This document shows positions 8,999-16,650 of a stretch of 64,000 nucleotides of DNA, in pieces. The notes under the pieces were generated by a model that was not told where the DNA came from, did no database searches, and saw only the letters and a program-made list of their open reading frames with translations. The stretch's first letter is position 1. Every line of letters begins with the position of its first letter. The stretch covers positions 62,001-126,000 of the forward strand of contig JBPOHT010000062.1 of the NCBI GenBank assembly GCA_052035235.1, read 5' to 3'. Position numbers and translations under genes: made by a program. This stretch comes from Solimonas_A sp052035235 (GTDB lineage Bacteria; Pseudomonadota; Gammaproteobacteria; Nevskiales; Nevskiaceae).

Positions 8999-9475
8999 AT
9001 GAGCGTGTACGGATTCGAAGCCAAGACCATCGACGGCTCCAGCCAGTCGCTGGATGCCTACCGTGGCAAGGTGCTGCTGATCGTCAACGTGGCCAGCAAG
9101 TGCGGCTTCACGCCGCAGTACAAGGGCCTGGAAGAGGTTTACCGCCGGAACAAGGACAAGGGCCTGGCGGTGCTAGGCTTCCCCTGCGACCAGTTCGGCC
9201 ACCAGGAGCCGGGCGACGAGAACGAGATCAAGAATTTCTGCTCGCTCTCGTATGACGTCAGCTTCCCGCTGTTCGCCAAGATCGACGTCAACGGCGACAA
9301 CGCCCACCCGCTCTACAAGTACCTGAAGACCGCCTCCCCCGGCATCCTCGGCACCGAGGGCATCAAGTGGAACTTCACCAAGTTCCTGGTGGACAAGAGC
9401 GGCAACGTGGTGAAGCGCTACGGCTCGATGGACAAGCCCGAAGCGATCGAGAAGGACATCGCGGCGCTGCTCTGA
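8999..9475 (+). CDS. glutathione peroxidase-like thiol peroxidase
   Basis: Reduces peroxides with a cysteine active site; bacterial members are often thioredoxin-dependent. The catalytic block NVASKCGFTPQY places the peroxidatic Cys at residue 35, in the selenocysteine position of animal enzymes. FPCDQFG supplies a likely second Cys and the conserved Gln. KWNFTKFLVD supplies the conserved Trp and Asn. I chose the ATG at 8999 because AGGGGA lies six bases upstream; an in-frame TTG at 8993 overlaps that ribosome-binding site. A strong terminator follows. Confidence 0.93.
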   Translation: MSVYGFEAKTIDGSSQSLDAYRGKVLLIVNVASKCGFTPQYKGLEEVYRRNKDKGLAVLGFPCDQFGHQEPGDENEIKNFCSLSYDVSFPLFAKIDVNGDNAHPLYKYLKTASPGILGTEGIKWNFTKFLVDKSGNVVKRYGSMDKPEAIEKDIAALL

Positions 9476-9488
9476 GCCCGCGAACGAC

Positions 9489-9513
9489 AAAGGCCCCGCA
9501 AGGGGCCTTTTTT
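9489..9513 (+). terminator. Rho-independent terminator after the glutathione peroxidase gene
   Basis: AAAGGCCCC, loop GCAA, GGGGCCTTT, then continued T residues, 13 bases after the stop codon. Confidence 0.93.
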
Positions 9514-9519
9514 GTGCCC

Positions 9520-9860
9520 ATCAGATAAATATAGTTATACAAATAGTCACATGAAAATGTTGCTGAATAGTAAATCGATCAATGCAGGAAATGCCCTTGC
9601 CCTGCATCAATCAGATCATTAAAAAAGCATTTTCATGACTGGATAATCGCCGCATCTGAAATTTACATTCATCGACATTCAATAAAATAAATGATCTTAA
9701 TTTTATCCTTAAATAACTGTATCAAGTGAACTTTATCTGACGATAAATAATCGATAATGGCAAATTTTTCTTAATTAATTTGAATATTTTCATTATTTCC
9801 ATAGAATATAGGCTCATTTGTACCGTCAAACGGCGGTGCGCCATTCCTAGAAAACACTAC
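9520..9860. promoter_or_regulatory. AT-rich non-coding island upstream of the glucosylglycerol-phosphate synthase gene
   Basis: About 340 bases of sharply lower G+C than the surroundings; bases 9661-9720 contain 12 G/C of 60. No protein-like frame is visible. CATGAAAATG at 9550-9559 pairs with CATTTTCATG at 9628-9637. Inside, TGCAGG at 9583-9588 pairs with CCTGCA at 9601-9606, giving a nested stem-loop. Several AT-rich hexamers near 9780-9815 could serve as promoter elements. An osmotically controlled promoter with a nucleoid-protein binding region is the simplest reading, by inference. Confidence 0.6.
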
Positions 9861-9873
9861 AGGGAGAATGCGC

Positions 9874-12141
9874 ATGCTTCTTGCCACGGACCTGGACGGC
9901 ACCTTCCTCGCCGGCACCCCCGAGGATCGACTGCGCCTGTACCAGCTCGTCACCCGCCACCCGGACATCCGGCTGGCCTACGTCACCGGGCGCGGCCTGG
10001 AGTCGGTCCTCCCGCTGCTGGCCGACCCCGCCCTGCCCAAGCCCGACTACATCGTCTGCGACGTGGGCGCCACGGTGGTCGACGGCCATAGCCTGCAGCC
10101 GGTAGAACCACTGCAGAGCCGCATCGGCGCGCTGTGGCCCGGCGACCAGGTGGTCGCGGCCGCGCTGGAGTCTTTCGGCCTGCGGCGCCAGGACGTTCCG
10201 CAGGAACGCCGCTGTTCCTATTTCTGCGGTGAGGCGGCGATCACCGACGGGCTGCAGCAGGCCGTGGGCGGGCTCGACTGCGAACTGCTGTATTCGGCCG
10301 ACCTGTACCTGGACGTGCTGCCGCGCGGGGTCAACAAGGGCAGCACCCTCATGGGGCTGATCGATCACCTGGGCATCCCGCAGGAACGCGTGCTGGTGGC
10401 CGGGGATACTCTCAACGACTTATCGATGTTCCAGCAAGGCTTCAAGGGCGTCTGCGTGGGCGATTCCGAGTCCTGGCTGCTTCAGGCCACACAGGGCAAC
10501 GCCAGGGTGCTGCACGCCAACTCCAGGGGCTGTGGCGGCATCCTGGAAGCCCTGGAGTACTTCGGCTTCATCGGCAGCGCCGGCATCGACGCCCACGCCG
10601 CGCCGCCAGCGGAAACCGGACGCTCCGACCTGGTGATCGTCTATCACCGCCTGCCCTACGACGAGATCGTCGAGGACGGCCAGTTGCGGCGCGTGATGCC
10701 CAAATCGCCCAACGGCATCATGCCGACCCTGCTGAGTTTCTTCGCCGACGGACGCCGCGGGGCCTGGGTGGCCTGGGCAGTGAACGACCCCAAGCGCGGA
10801 CCGTTCGAGACACAGAGCACCGTTGATCCGCTGCGCTACCCGCGACTTACCGCCGCCCGGGTGGCACTGAGCAAGCAGGACGTGGACATCTTCTACCGCC
10901 AGTTCTCCAAGGAGGCGTTCTGGCCAACGCTGCACACATTCTGGGAACGCGCACAGTTCCGTGAAGACCACTGGCAGGTATTCCTGAAGATCAACCGGCT
11001 GTTCGCCGAACGCACGGCCGCCGAGGCCGCCGAGGGCGCCACGGTCTGGATCCACGACTACAACCTGTGGATGGTGCCAGCCACGCTGCGCGAGCTGCGC
11101 CCCGACCTGAAGATCGCCTTCTTCCACCATACCTACTTCCCCTCCGCCGACGTCTTCAACGTGATCCCCTGGCGCCGCGCCATCGTCGGCAGCCTGCTCC
11201 AATGCGACTACGTGGGCTTCCACATCCCGCGCCAGGTCGAGAATTTCGTCGATGTGGTGCGCGGCGCAGCGCCGGTGCGGGTGATAGAGCGACGCAGCTG
11301 CGCGCCGCGCTTCGTCACCTATGGCTGCGCCGTGGGGCTGGAGAACTACAGCACCTGCATCGACGTCGGCGACCGGCGTATCCGCCTGGGTGCACACCCG
11401 GTGGGCACGGACCTGGGCCGCATCGAGCAGGCCCTGTCACGAGCACCGGTGCAGAAGCGCATGGCCGAGCTGCGGCAGTCGCTCAATGGGCGTCGCCTGA
11501 TCCTGTCGGTGGAGCGTCTCGACTACACCAAGGGTACCCTGGAAAAGCTGCAGGCCTTCGAGAAGCTGCTGGAGGAGCATCCGGAACTGCAGGGCAAGGT
11601 CACGCTGATCACGGTCTGCGTGCCGGCCGCCAAGGAGATGACGGTCTACCGCAACCTGCAGCACAGCATCGAGCAGGCCGTAGGGCGCATCAATGGCCAC
11701 TATTCGCGCGTGGGCTGGACGCCGGTGCAATTCTTCTTCCGCGCCCTGCCCTTCGACGACGTGGTGGCCTACTACGCCATGGCGGACCTGATGTGGATCA
11801 CGCCGCTGCGCGACGGCCTGAACCTGGTGGCGAAGGAGTACATCGCCACGCAAGGCCTGAGCAAGGGCCGCGGTGTGCTGGTGCTGTCGGAGTTCGCCGG
11901 CGCCGCGGCGGAACTCAAGGGCGCCATCCTGACCAATCCGCACGACGTGATGGACCTGAAGAACGCCTGCTACCTGGGCCTCAACATGGGCCGCGCCGAA
12001 GCGGGCGCACGCATGCGCCAGCTCTTCGACATCGTCAGCCACTACGACGTGCGTCGCTGGGGCGACGATTTCCTTGCAGCCACCCACGCCAAGTCCCCGC
12101 AGCCCGCGCGCAAGCCGGCCGTGCGCGGCAGCAAAGGCTGA
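9874..12141 (+). CDS. ggpPS: bifunctional glucosylglycerol-phosphate phosphatase/synthase (GgpPS-like)
   Basis: Predicted to make the compatible solute glucosylglycerol: the C-terminal GT20 domain joins ADP-glucose to glycerol 3-phosphate and the N-terminal HAD domain removes the phosphate. The HAD part (about residues 1-235) has DLDGT near the start, a conserved Lys in GVNKGS and GDTLND. The GT20 part begins LVIVYHRLPYDE and includes KSPNGIMPTLLSFF, WIHDYNLWMVP, FFHHTYFPS, LSVERLDYTKG and PLRDGLNLVAKEY. The order HAD-GT20 and the YHRxPYDE/KSPNGI blocks resemble GgpPS of Stenotrophomonas rather than OtsA, which lacks this fusion. I chose the second ATG (9874) because AGGGAG lies 7 bases before it; the ATG at 9868 abuts the site. 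Trehalose-phosphate synthase/phosphatase is the alternative. Confidence 0.82.
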   Translation: MLLATDLDGTFLAGTPEDRLRLYQLVTRHPDIRLAYVTGRGLESVLPLLADPALPKPDYIVCDVGATVVDGHSLQPVEPLQSRIGALWPGDQVVAAALESFGLRRQDVPQERRCSYFCGEAAITDGLQQAVGGLDCELLYSADLYLDVLPRGVNKGSTLMGLIDHLGIPQERVLVAGDTLNDLSMFQQGFKGVCVGDSESWLLQATQGNARVLHANSRGCGGILEALEYFGFIGSAGIDAHAAPPAETGRSDLVIVYHRLPYDEIVEDGQLRRVMPKSPNGIMPTLLSFFADGRRGAWVAWAVNDPKRGPFETQSTVDPLRYPRLTAARVALSKQDVDIFYRQFSKEAFWPTLHTFWERAQFREDHWQVFLKINRLFAERTAAEAAEGATVWIHDYNLWMVPATLRELRPDLKIAFFHHTYFPSADVFNVIPWRRAIVGSLLQCDYVGFHIPRQVENFVDVVRGAAPVRVIERRSCAPRFVTYGCAVGLENYSTCIDVGDRRIRLGAHPVGTDLGRIEQALSRAPVQKRMAELRQSLNGRRLILSVERLDYTKGTLEKLQAFEKLLEEHPELQGKVTLITVCVPAAKEMTVYRNLQHSIEQAVGRINGHYSRVGWTPVQFFFRALPFDDVVAYYAMADLMWITPLRDGLNLVAKEYIATQGLSKGRGVLVLSEFAGAAAELKGAILTNPHDVMDLKNACYLGLNMGRAEAGARMRQLFDIVSHYDVRRWGDDFLAATHAKSPQPARKPAVRGSKG

Positions 12142-12214
12142 GCCGGGCACGGCATCGGAACCCCGACGGGCCGCCAGGGTCTGAACAAGCCTGCATCGCT
12201 TGCCACGCCCTCGC

Positions 12215-13468
12215 ATGATGAAGCGCCTGTTGCCGATCTCGTCCCTGCTGTTCGGGGTTGCCCTGTTGCTGGCCGGCAACGGCCTGTTCGGCACGCTGCT
12301 GGGCGTGCGCAGCGCCGCCGAAGGCTGGTCGGGCCGCGCCATCGGCCTGATGATGTCGGCCTACTTCGCCGGCTTCCTGCTCGGCACCTTCGTCAATCCG
12401 CGCATCATCACGCGCGTCGGACACATCCGCGCGTTCGCGATCTTCGCCGCGCTGGCCTCCAGCGCGGCGCTGCTGCAGGGCCTGCTGGTGCATCCGCTGG
12501 CCTGGCTGCTGCTGCGCCTGCTGACCGGCATCTGCCTGGTCGGCCTGTACATGGTCGTGGAAAGCTGGCTCAACGCGCAGGCGGAGCCGTCCACGCGGGG
12601 GCAGATCTTCGCCGGCTACATGGCCGTCAATTTCGGCGGCCTGGCCGCTGGTCAGACGCTGCTGGCGCTATACCCGGTGCAGGGCTTCGAGCTCTTCGGC
12701 GTGACGGCGATGCTGCTGTCCCTCTCGCTGGTGCCGGTGGCACTGACCTCGGTGGCACAGCCCACCGTCACGCAGGCTCCGCACCTGAGCCTGCGGGCGC
12801 TCTACACACTCGCACCCGTGGGCATCGCCGGTGCCGTGGGCTCAGGACTGGCACTCAGCGCGTTCTGGGGCATGGGTCCGGCGGCTGCCCAGCAACTGGG
12901 TTTCGAGGGCAGTGGTGTCGCCGCCTTCATGAGCGCCGCGATCCTGGGCGGTGCGCTGCTGCAATTGCCCATCGGCCGCTGGTCGGACCGCGGCGGAGAT
13001 CGCCGACGCGTCCTGTTCCTGCTGACCCTGGCCTCCGCCGCCACGGCGCTGGGCCTGTTCCTGCTGCCGCTGGAGCCCTCGCTGCTGCTGGGCGGCATGT
13101 TCGTTTTCGGCGGCCTGGCCTTTGCGATCTATCCGGTCAGCATCGCGCTGACCAACGACCGCCTGCGCCCCGAGGACCTGTTGCGCGGCGCCGGCAGCCT
13201 GTTGCTGCTGCATGGCGCGGGCGCGGTGCTGGGGCCTTTCCTGGCCGGCCTGCTCATGGAATGGCTGGGGCCAACCGCGCTGATGCTGCACTTCGCCTTG
13301 ATGCTGGGCCTGCTGGCCACCTATGCGGCCTGGCGCCTGTGGATCTCGCCGCAGGGGCCCGAGGCCCATACACCCTTCCAGCCGATGGTGCGCACCACGC
13401 CGACCGCCCTGGAGCTGATTGCACCGACACCGGAAGACGCCACGCCAGAAGCAGGCCCGGCGGCCTAG
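12215..13468 (+). CDS. ycaD: MFS transporter of the YcaD family
   Basis: Twelve-helix major facilitator protein of about 417 residues. The first helix begins PISSLLFGVALLLAGNG; MSAYFAGFLLGT and RLLTGICLVGLYMVVESWLNA follow, and the central loop carries GRWSDRGGDRRRVL. The YMVVESWLN block is typical of YcaD-like proteins. It starts 73 bp after the synthase gene on the same strand. A YcaD-like transporter next to ggpPS is known in Stenotrophomonas, so export or uptake of glucosylglycerol is a reasonable inference. I prefer the ATG at 12215 over a TTG at 12200. The last four bases overlap the convergent peptidase gene. Confidence 0.85.
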   Translation: MMKRLLPISSLLFGVALLLAGNGLFGTLLGVRSAAEGWSGRAIGLMMSAYFAGFLLGTFVNPRIITRVGHIRAFAIFAALASSAALLQGLLVHPLAWLLLRLLTGICLVGLYMVVESWLNAQAEPSTRGQIFAGYMAVNFGGLAAGQTLLALYPVQGFELFGVTAMLLSLSLVPVALTSVAQPTVTQAPHLSLRALYTLAPVGIAGAVGSGLALSAFWGMGPAAAQQLGFEGSGVAAFMSAAILGGALLQLPIGRWSDRGGDRRRVLFLLTLASAATALGLFLLPLEPSLLLGGMFVFGGLAFAIYPVSIALTNDRLRPEDLLRGAGSLLLLHGAGAVLGPFLAGLLMEWLGPTALMLHFALMLGLLATYAAWRLWISPQGPEAHTPFQPMVRTTPTALELIAPTPEDATPEAGPAA

Positions 13469-14346
13469 AGACGGCCGGCCTTGAAGGTGTCGCAGGCGTT
13501 GGGGTCGCCCGATTCGAACCCGGCGCGGAACCAGCGTACGCGCTGTTCCGAGGTGCCATGACTGAAGGCGTCGGGCACCACGTGGCCCTGCGACTGCTTC
13601 TGCAGGCGGTCGTCGCCGATCGCGGTGGCGGTGTTCAGCGCCTCTTCCACGTCGCCGCTCTCCAGCCACTGCAGCTTCTTCTCGGAGCGATTGGCCCAGA
13701 CGCCGGCCAGGCAGTCGGCTTGCAGCTCCTGGCGCACCAGCAGGCCGCCGTCACCCTGCACGTTCTGGCCGCGGCGGCGGGCCTCGTTGACCTTGGCGCT
13801 AACGCCGAGCAGGGTCTGCACGTGGTGGCCCACCTCGTGGGCGATGACGTAGGCATAGGCAAAATCTCCGCCGCCACCGAGGCGCCGCTGCATGTCCTGG
13901 AAGAACGACATGTCGAGATACACCTGATGATCGCTGGGGCAGTAGAACGGACCCGAGGCGGAGGTGGCGCTGCCGCAGGCAGAGTCCACATCACCGGAGA
14001 ACAGGATCAGCTTGGGCTGCTCGTACTGCCGGCCGGTCTGCTGGAAGATCTCGCCCCAGACCGCCTCGGTTTCGCCCAGGATGGCGCGCACGAAGTCCGC
14101 GCCTTCATCGTTGGCCGGCGGCGGCGCGCCCTCCTGCTGCGCCGGCGGGCTCATGCCCTCGGTCACCTGCGACACCAGGCCCAGCATCTCCAGCGGGTTC
14201 TTGCCGAGAAGCAGGCTCAGCACCACGACCACGGCGATGCCGCCGAGGCCGAGCTTGCCGCCGCCTCCGCCGCCACCGAAGCCGCGACGGCCGGAGCCGC
14301 GAACGTCCACCACGTTGTCGCTACGCTGACCGCCGCGCCATTTCAT
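13465..14346 (-). CDS. ypfJ: neutral zinc metallopeptidase (YpfJ family)
   Basis: Membrane-anchored protein of unknown physiological substrate. From the ATG at 14346 it begins MKWRGGQRSDNV, the conserved YpfJ start. A glycine run (24-30) and one membrane helix (about 35-48) follow, then FYCPSDHQVYLDMSFF, and AYVIAHEVGHHVQ with the zinc-binding HEVGH at 170-174. The C-terminal half has QELQADCLAGVWA, another family signature. Length (293 aa) is typical. It converges on the YcaD-like gene with a 4-bp overlap. No cleavage substrate can be inferred. Confidence 0.92.
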   Translation of the reverse strand: MKWRGGQRSDNVVDVRGSGRRGFGGGGGGGKLGLGGIAVVVVLSLLLGKNPLEMLGLVSQVTEGMSPPAQQEGAPPPANDEGADFVRAILGETEAVWGEIFQQTGRQYEQPKLILFSGDVDSACGSATSASGPFYCPSDHQVYLDMSFFQDMQRRLGGGGDFAYAYVIAHEVGHHVQTLLGVSAKVNEARRRGQNVQGDGGLLVRQELQADCLAGVWANRSEKKLQWLESGDVEEALNTATAIGDDRLQKQSQGHVVPDAFSHGTSEQRVRWFRAGFESGDPNACDTFKAGRL

Positions 14347-14410
14347 GCACCGTTTCCTCCGAGGCCTGCTGCGATCCTCCATCGCGGGGGACGCCAGCGC
14401 AAGGGGCGGC

Positions 14411-15067
14411 TCAGGCCGGCTTCAGCACTTGACCCAGCACCGCGTCCAGCAGCCTTGCGCGCGGCTTCCAGGGGTACTCGGGGATCGTGACCAGCGAGTG
14501 ACAGAGGCCCAGCAGCGAGCACAGCAGCGCCTCGCCCTGCAGTTGCGGATCGCCGGGGTGGGCGCTGCCTTCGGCCTGGGCGGCTTCCACCAGCCGGCGG
14601 AACAGGTCGAAGCGCTCCAGGATCGCCGAGGTCTCGACGTACAGCTGCTCGCCGGGCTCGGCCTGGTCCTGGTTGAGGTAGACCATGCGGTAGCGTTCAG
14701 GCTGGTCGCACCAGTAGTCGACATAGGCCAGGCAGGCCCGGCGCAGGCGCTGCGCCGCAGTACCGCGCCGCGCGGCGGTCTCGATAGCGGTGAACAGCTC
14801 GACGAAGAAGTCCTCCCAGATGTAGCGCAGGATGTCGTTCTTGCTACGGAAGTAGCCGTACAGGCCCATGGTGCTGCAGCCGGCCACGGCGGCGATGCGG
14901 CGCATGCTGACGGCCTCGAAGCCCTCGCGGGCGAACAAGCCGCGCGCGGCCTCGATGACGCGCTGGCGCACCGCCTGCTCCAGGTCGACGCTGCGGCGCG
15001 GCCGCCCGCGGGTGCCGCCCGCTTCTGCCTTGCCGCCCTTGCTGCTCTTGCCGGTTTGACTCGCCAT
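14411..15067 (-). CDS. TetR/AcrR family transcriptional regulator
   Basis: The 218 residues begin with a basic, low-complexity leader and then a canonical TetR DNA-binding domain: VIEAARGLFAREGFEAVSMRRIAAVAGCSTMGLYGYFRSKNDIL. The ligand domain is helical and not recognisable by ligand. I take the ATG at 15067 (MASQTGK) because the longer upstream frame is low-complexity and runs through the divergent gene. It is divergent from the lipoprotein-oxidase pair, with a near-palindromic GTAC-ac-GTAC element in the 50-bp gap, so it probably represses itself and that pair. Confidence 0.88.
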   Translation of the reverse strand: MASQTGKSSKGGKAEAGGTRGRPRRSVDLEQAVRQRVIEAARGLFAREGFEAVSMRRIAAVAGCSTMGLYGYFRSKNDILRYIWEDFFVELFTAIETAARRGTAAQRLRRACLAYVDYWCDQPERYRMVYLNQDQAEPGEQLYVETSAILERFDLFRRLVEAAQAEGSAHPGDPQLQGEALLCSLLGLCHSLVTIPEYPWKPRARLLDAVLGQVLKPA

Positions 15068-15079
15068 GGCCCTCGGCCT

Positions 15080-15106
15080 TATTTTCCGTACACGTACAAT
15101 AAATAA
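15080..15106. promoter_or_regulatory. candidate TetR operator and divergent promoter
   Basis: GTAC-AC-GTAC at 15088-15097 is flanked by TTATT and AATAA in near-dyad symmetry, in an AT-rich patch within a GC-rich region. It lies between the TetR start (15067) and the lipoprotein start (15118). Assignment to this TetR is inference from position. Confidence 0.5.
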
Positions 15107-15117
15107 GGGACGGGTGG

Positions 15118-16623
15118 ATGAGCAAGGGGACTCTCGCAGCCGCGGCGGGCTTGGCCGCCGCCCTGCTCGCCGGCTGTGGCCAAAGCAGCACGCCGGCCGC
15201 GATGCCGATGACGCCACCCACCTTCGAGCGCCCGACGCTAGCCGAGTGCGCGGCGCTGCGGCCGGCGCGCTGGCAAGCCGCCACCGGTACGGCGCAGGCC
15301 GGCGCGCGGCTGCGCGCGGTGGCCCTGCAGTACAAGCAGGAGATCCGCCACGTCGGCGACTACGCCGCCTTCCGCCGCAAGATGCGCTGCCTGATGGAGG
15401 AACACGTGGTGCCGGTGATGCGCCCCGGCCTGCCGACCCTGGTGGTGTACAACGAGGACGCGGGGCTGATGACCATCGCCACCGGCACGCGCGGCGCGCT
15501 GGTGCGCGCGCAGGCGCAGACACCGCTGCGCGCCCCCACCGGTGACGCCCTGCCGCTGGGCATCCTCGGCGCGCTGGGCCTGCTCAACACCGCCTACCTG
15601 CCGCAGGTGCTGGCCTACCAACTGCGCTTCCCGCTCACCGATCCGCGCAAGCAGGTCTTCCTGGCGGCCACCGATACTTTCGCCCGCGCCTTCTCGCAGA
15701 CCTTCTCCGATATCGCGCGCGACTACGGCGTCTACGTGGTGGCCTCCAACAACCAGGCGCCTTACCGGGCTTCGCGCGATCCGCTGGAGATCGCGCTGTT
15801 CAAGGACCCCGACCTGGCGGACGTGGACGAGGTTTACGTGGCCACCAGCAACCACGTCGCCAACGTCACCTTCCTGTGGGGGCCACGGGACATCCATCCG
15901 GAAGCACCGCGCGGCGAAACCAACCTGCTGTTCGCCAACCAGAAGGTGCCGCTGACCGACATCGAGCTCAACGTGCTGGGCCTGGACGAAGGCCCGGCCG
16001 CGGGCCAGGCCGGCCTGGCCAACGCGGCAGGGGTGGAGGTGGAGGGCTTCCGCCTGGGCTTCGCCACGTCCCTGCCCGCCTTCCAGTGGGGCTACGAGTT
16101 CGGCCAGCGCCCGGCAGGCTTCGACCCCTGCGCCGACATCCCTGCCCGCTACATGCCCTGCATGGACGCGCTGGGCGTGGACGTGGTGATCCAGGCCGAG
16201 GCCAACCCCGGGCGCTGGGCGGCCCACTACGCCGGCGGCTGGCAGCCGCTGGAGTGGATGAACAGCACCTGGCGCACGGTGGCGGAGCCCACGGTGGGCT
16301 TCCGCTACAACATCACCGCGCACCTGGTCGGCAACCTGCTGGACCTGGCCTTCGACGGCCAGAGTGCGATCACCGAGCGCGCGGCGCAGGCACCGCTGCG
16401 CCACTACGTCGGCAATCTCGAATTCGAACCCGGCGTCGACGTGGACTGGTACCAGGCATTCCGGGGCGGCAAGCGCGAGTTCCTGGAACTGGCGCCTTGG
16501 GTCACCGCCGATGCGCCACGCACGGCGCTGCTGGCCACCGGCGCGCAGCTCGCGCCCGGCAGCGGCGATGCGCTGGAAAACGACTATCTCGAAACCGCCG
16601 TGTGGGCCGACCTCACGCGCTGA
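15118..16623 (+). CDS. nitrilase-superfamily-like lipoprotein
   Basis: Predicted envelope lipoprotein: the signal peptide ends in the lipobox LLAGC with Cys20. The remainder follows the carbon-nitrogen hydrolase plan: TLVVYNED (glutamate position), a central LFANQKVPLTDIE block (lysine position) and, near the C-terminus, LGVDVVIQAEANPGRWA, like the usual GAD-x-x-x-NPSA-N block. In the segment where the catalytic cysteine normally sits I read GFATSLPAF with no Cys, so chemistry may differ or be lost. Cysteines at GFDPCAD and YMPCMD are nearby but off register. It is 27 bp upstream of the flavin oxidase and divergent from a TetR gene. Function is uncertain. Confidence 0.6.
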   Translation: MSKGTLAAAAGLAAALLAGCGQSSTPAAMPMTPPTFERPTLAECAALRPARWQAATGTAQAGARLRAVALQYKQEIRHVGDYAAFRRKMRCLMEEHVVPVMRPGLPTLVVYNEDAGLMTIATGTRGALVRAQAQTPLRAPTGDALPLGILGALGLLNTAYLPQVLAYQLRFPLTDPRKQVFLAATDTFARAFSQTFSDIARDYGVYVVASNNQAPYRASRDPLEIALFKDPDLADVDEVYVATSNHVANVTFLWGPRDIHPEAPRGETNLLFANQKVPLTDIELNVLGLDEGPAAGQAGLANAAGVEVEGFRLGFATSLPAFQWGYEFGQRPAGFDPCADIPARYMPCMDALGVDVVIQAEANPGRWAAHYAGGWQPLEWMNSTWRTVAEPTVGFRYNITAHLVGNLLDLAFDGQSAITERAAQAPLRHYVGNLEFEPGVDVDWYQAFRGGKREFLELAPWVTADAPRTALLATGAQLAPGSGDALENDYLETAVWADLTR

Positions 16624-16650
16624 ACCCCAATGACCATCCAGGAAACCCCC

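Noticed and set aside
9520..9860. Small protein gene in the AT-rich island
   Set aside because: Short frames lack ribosome-binding sites and the stretch is dense in stops in all frames I read.
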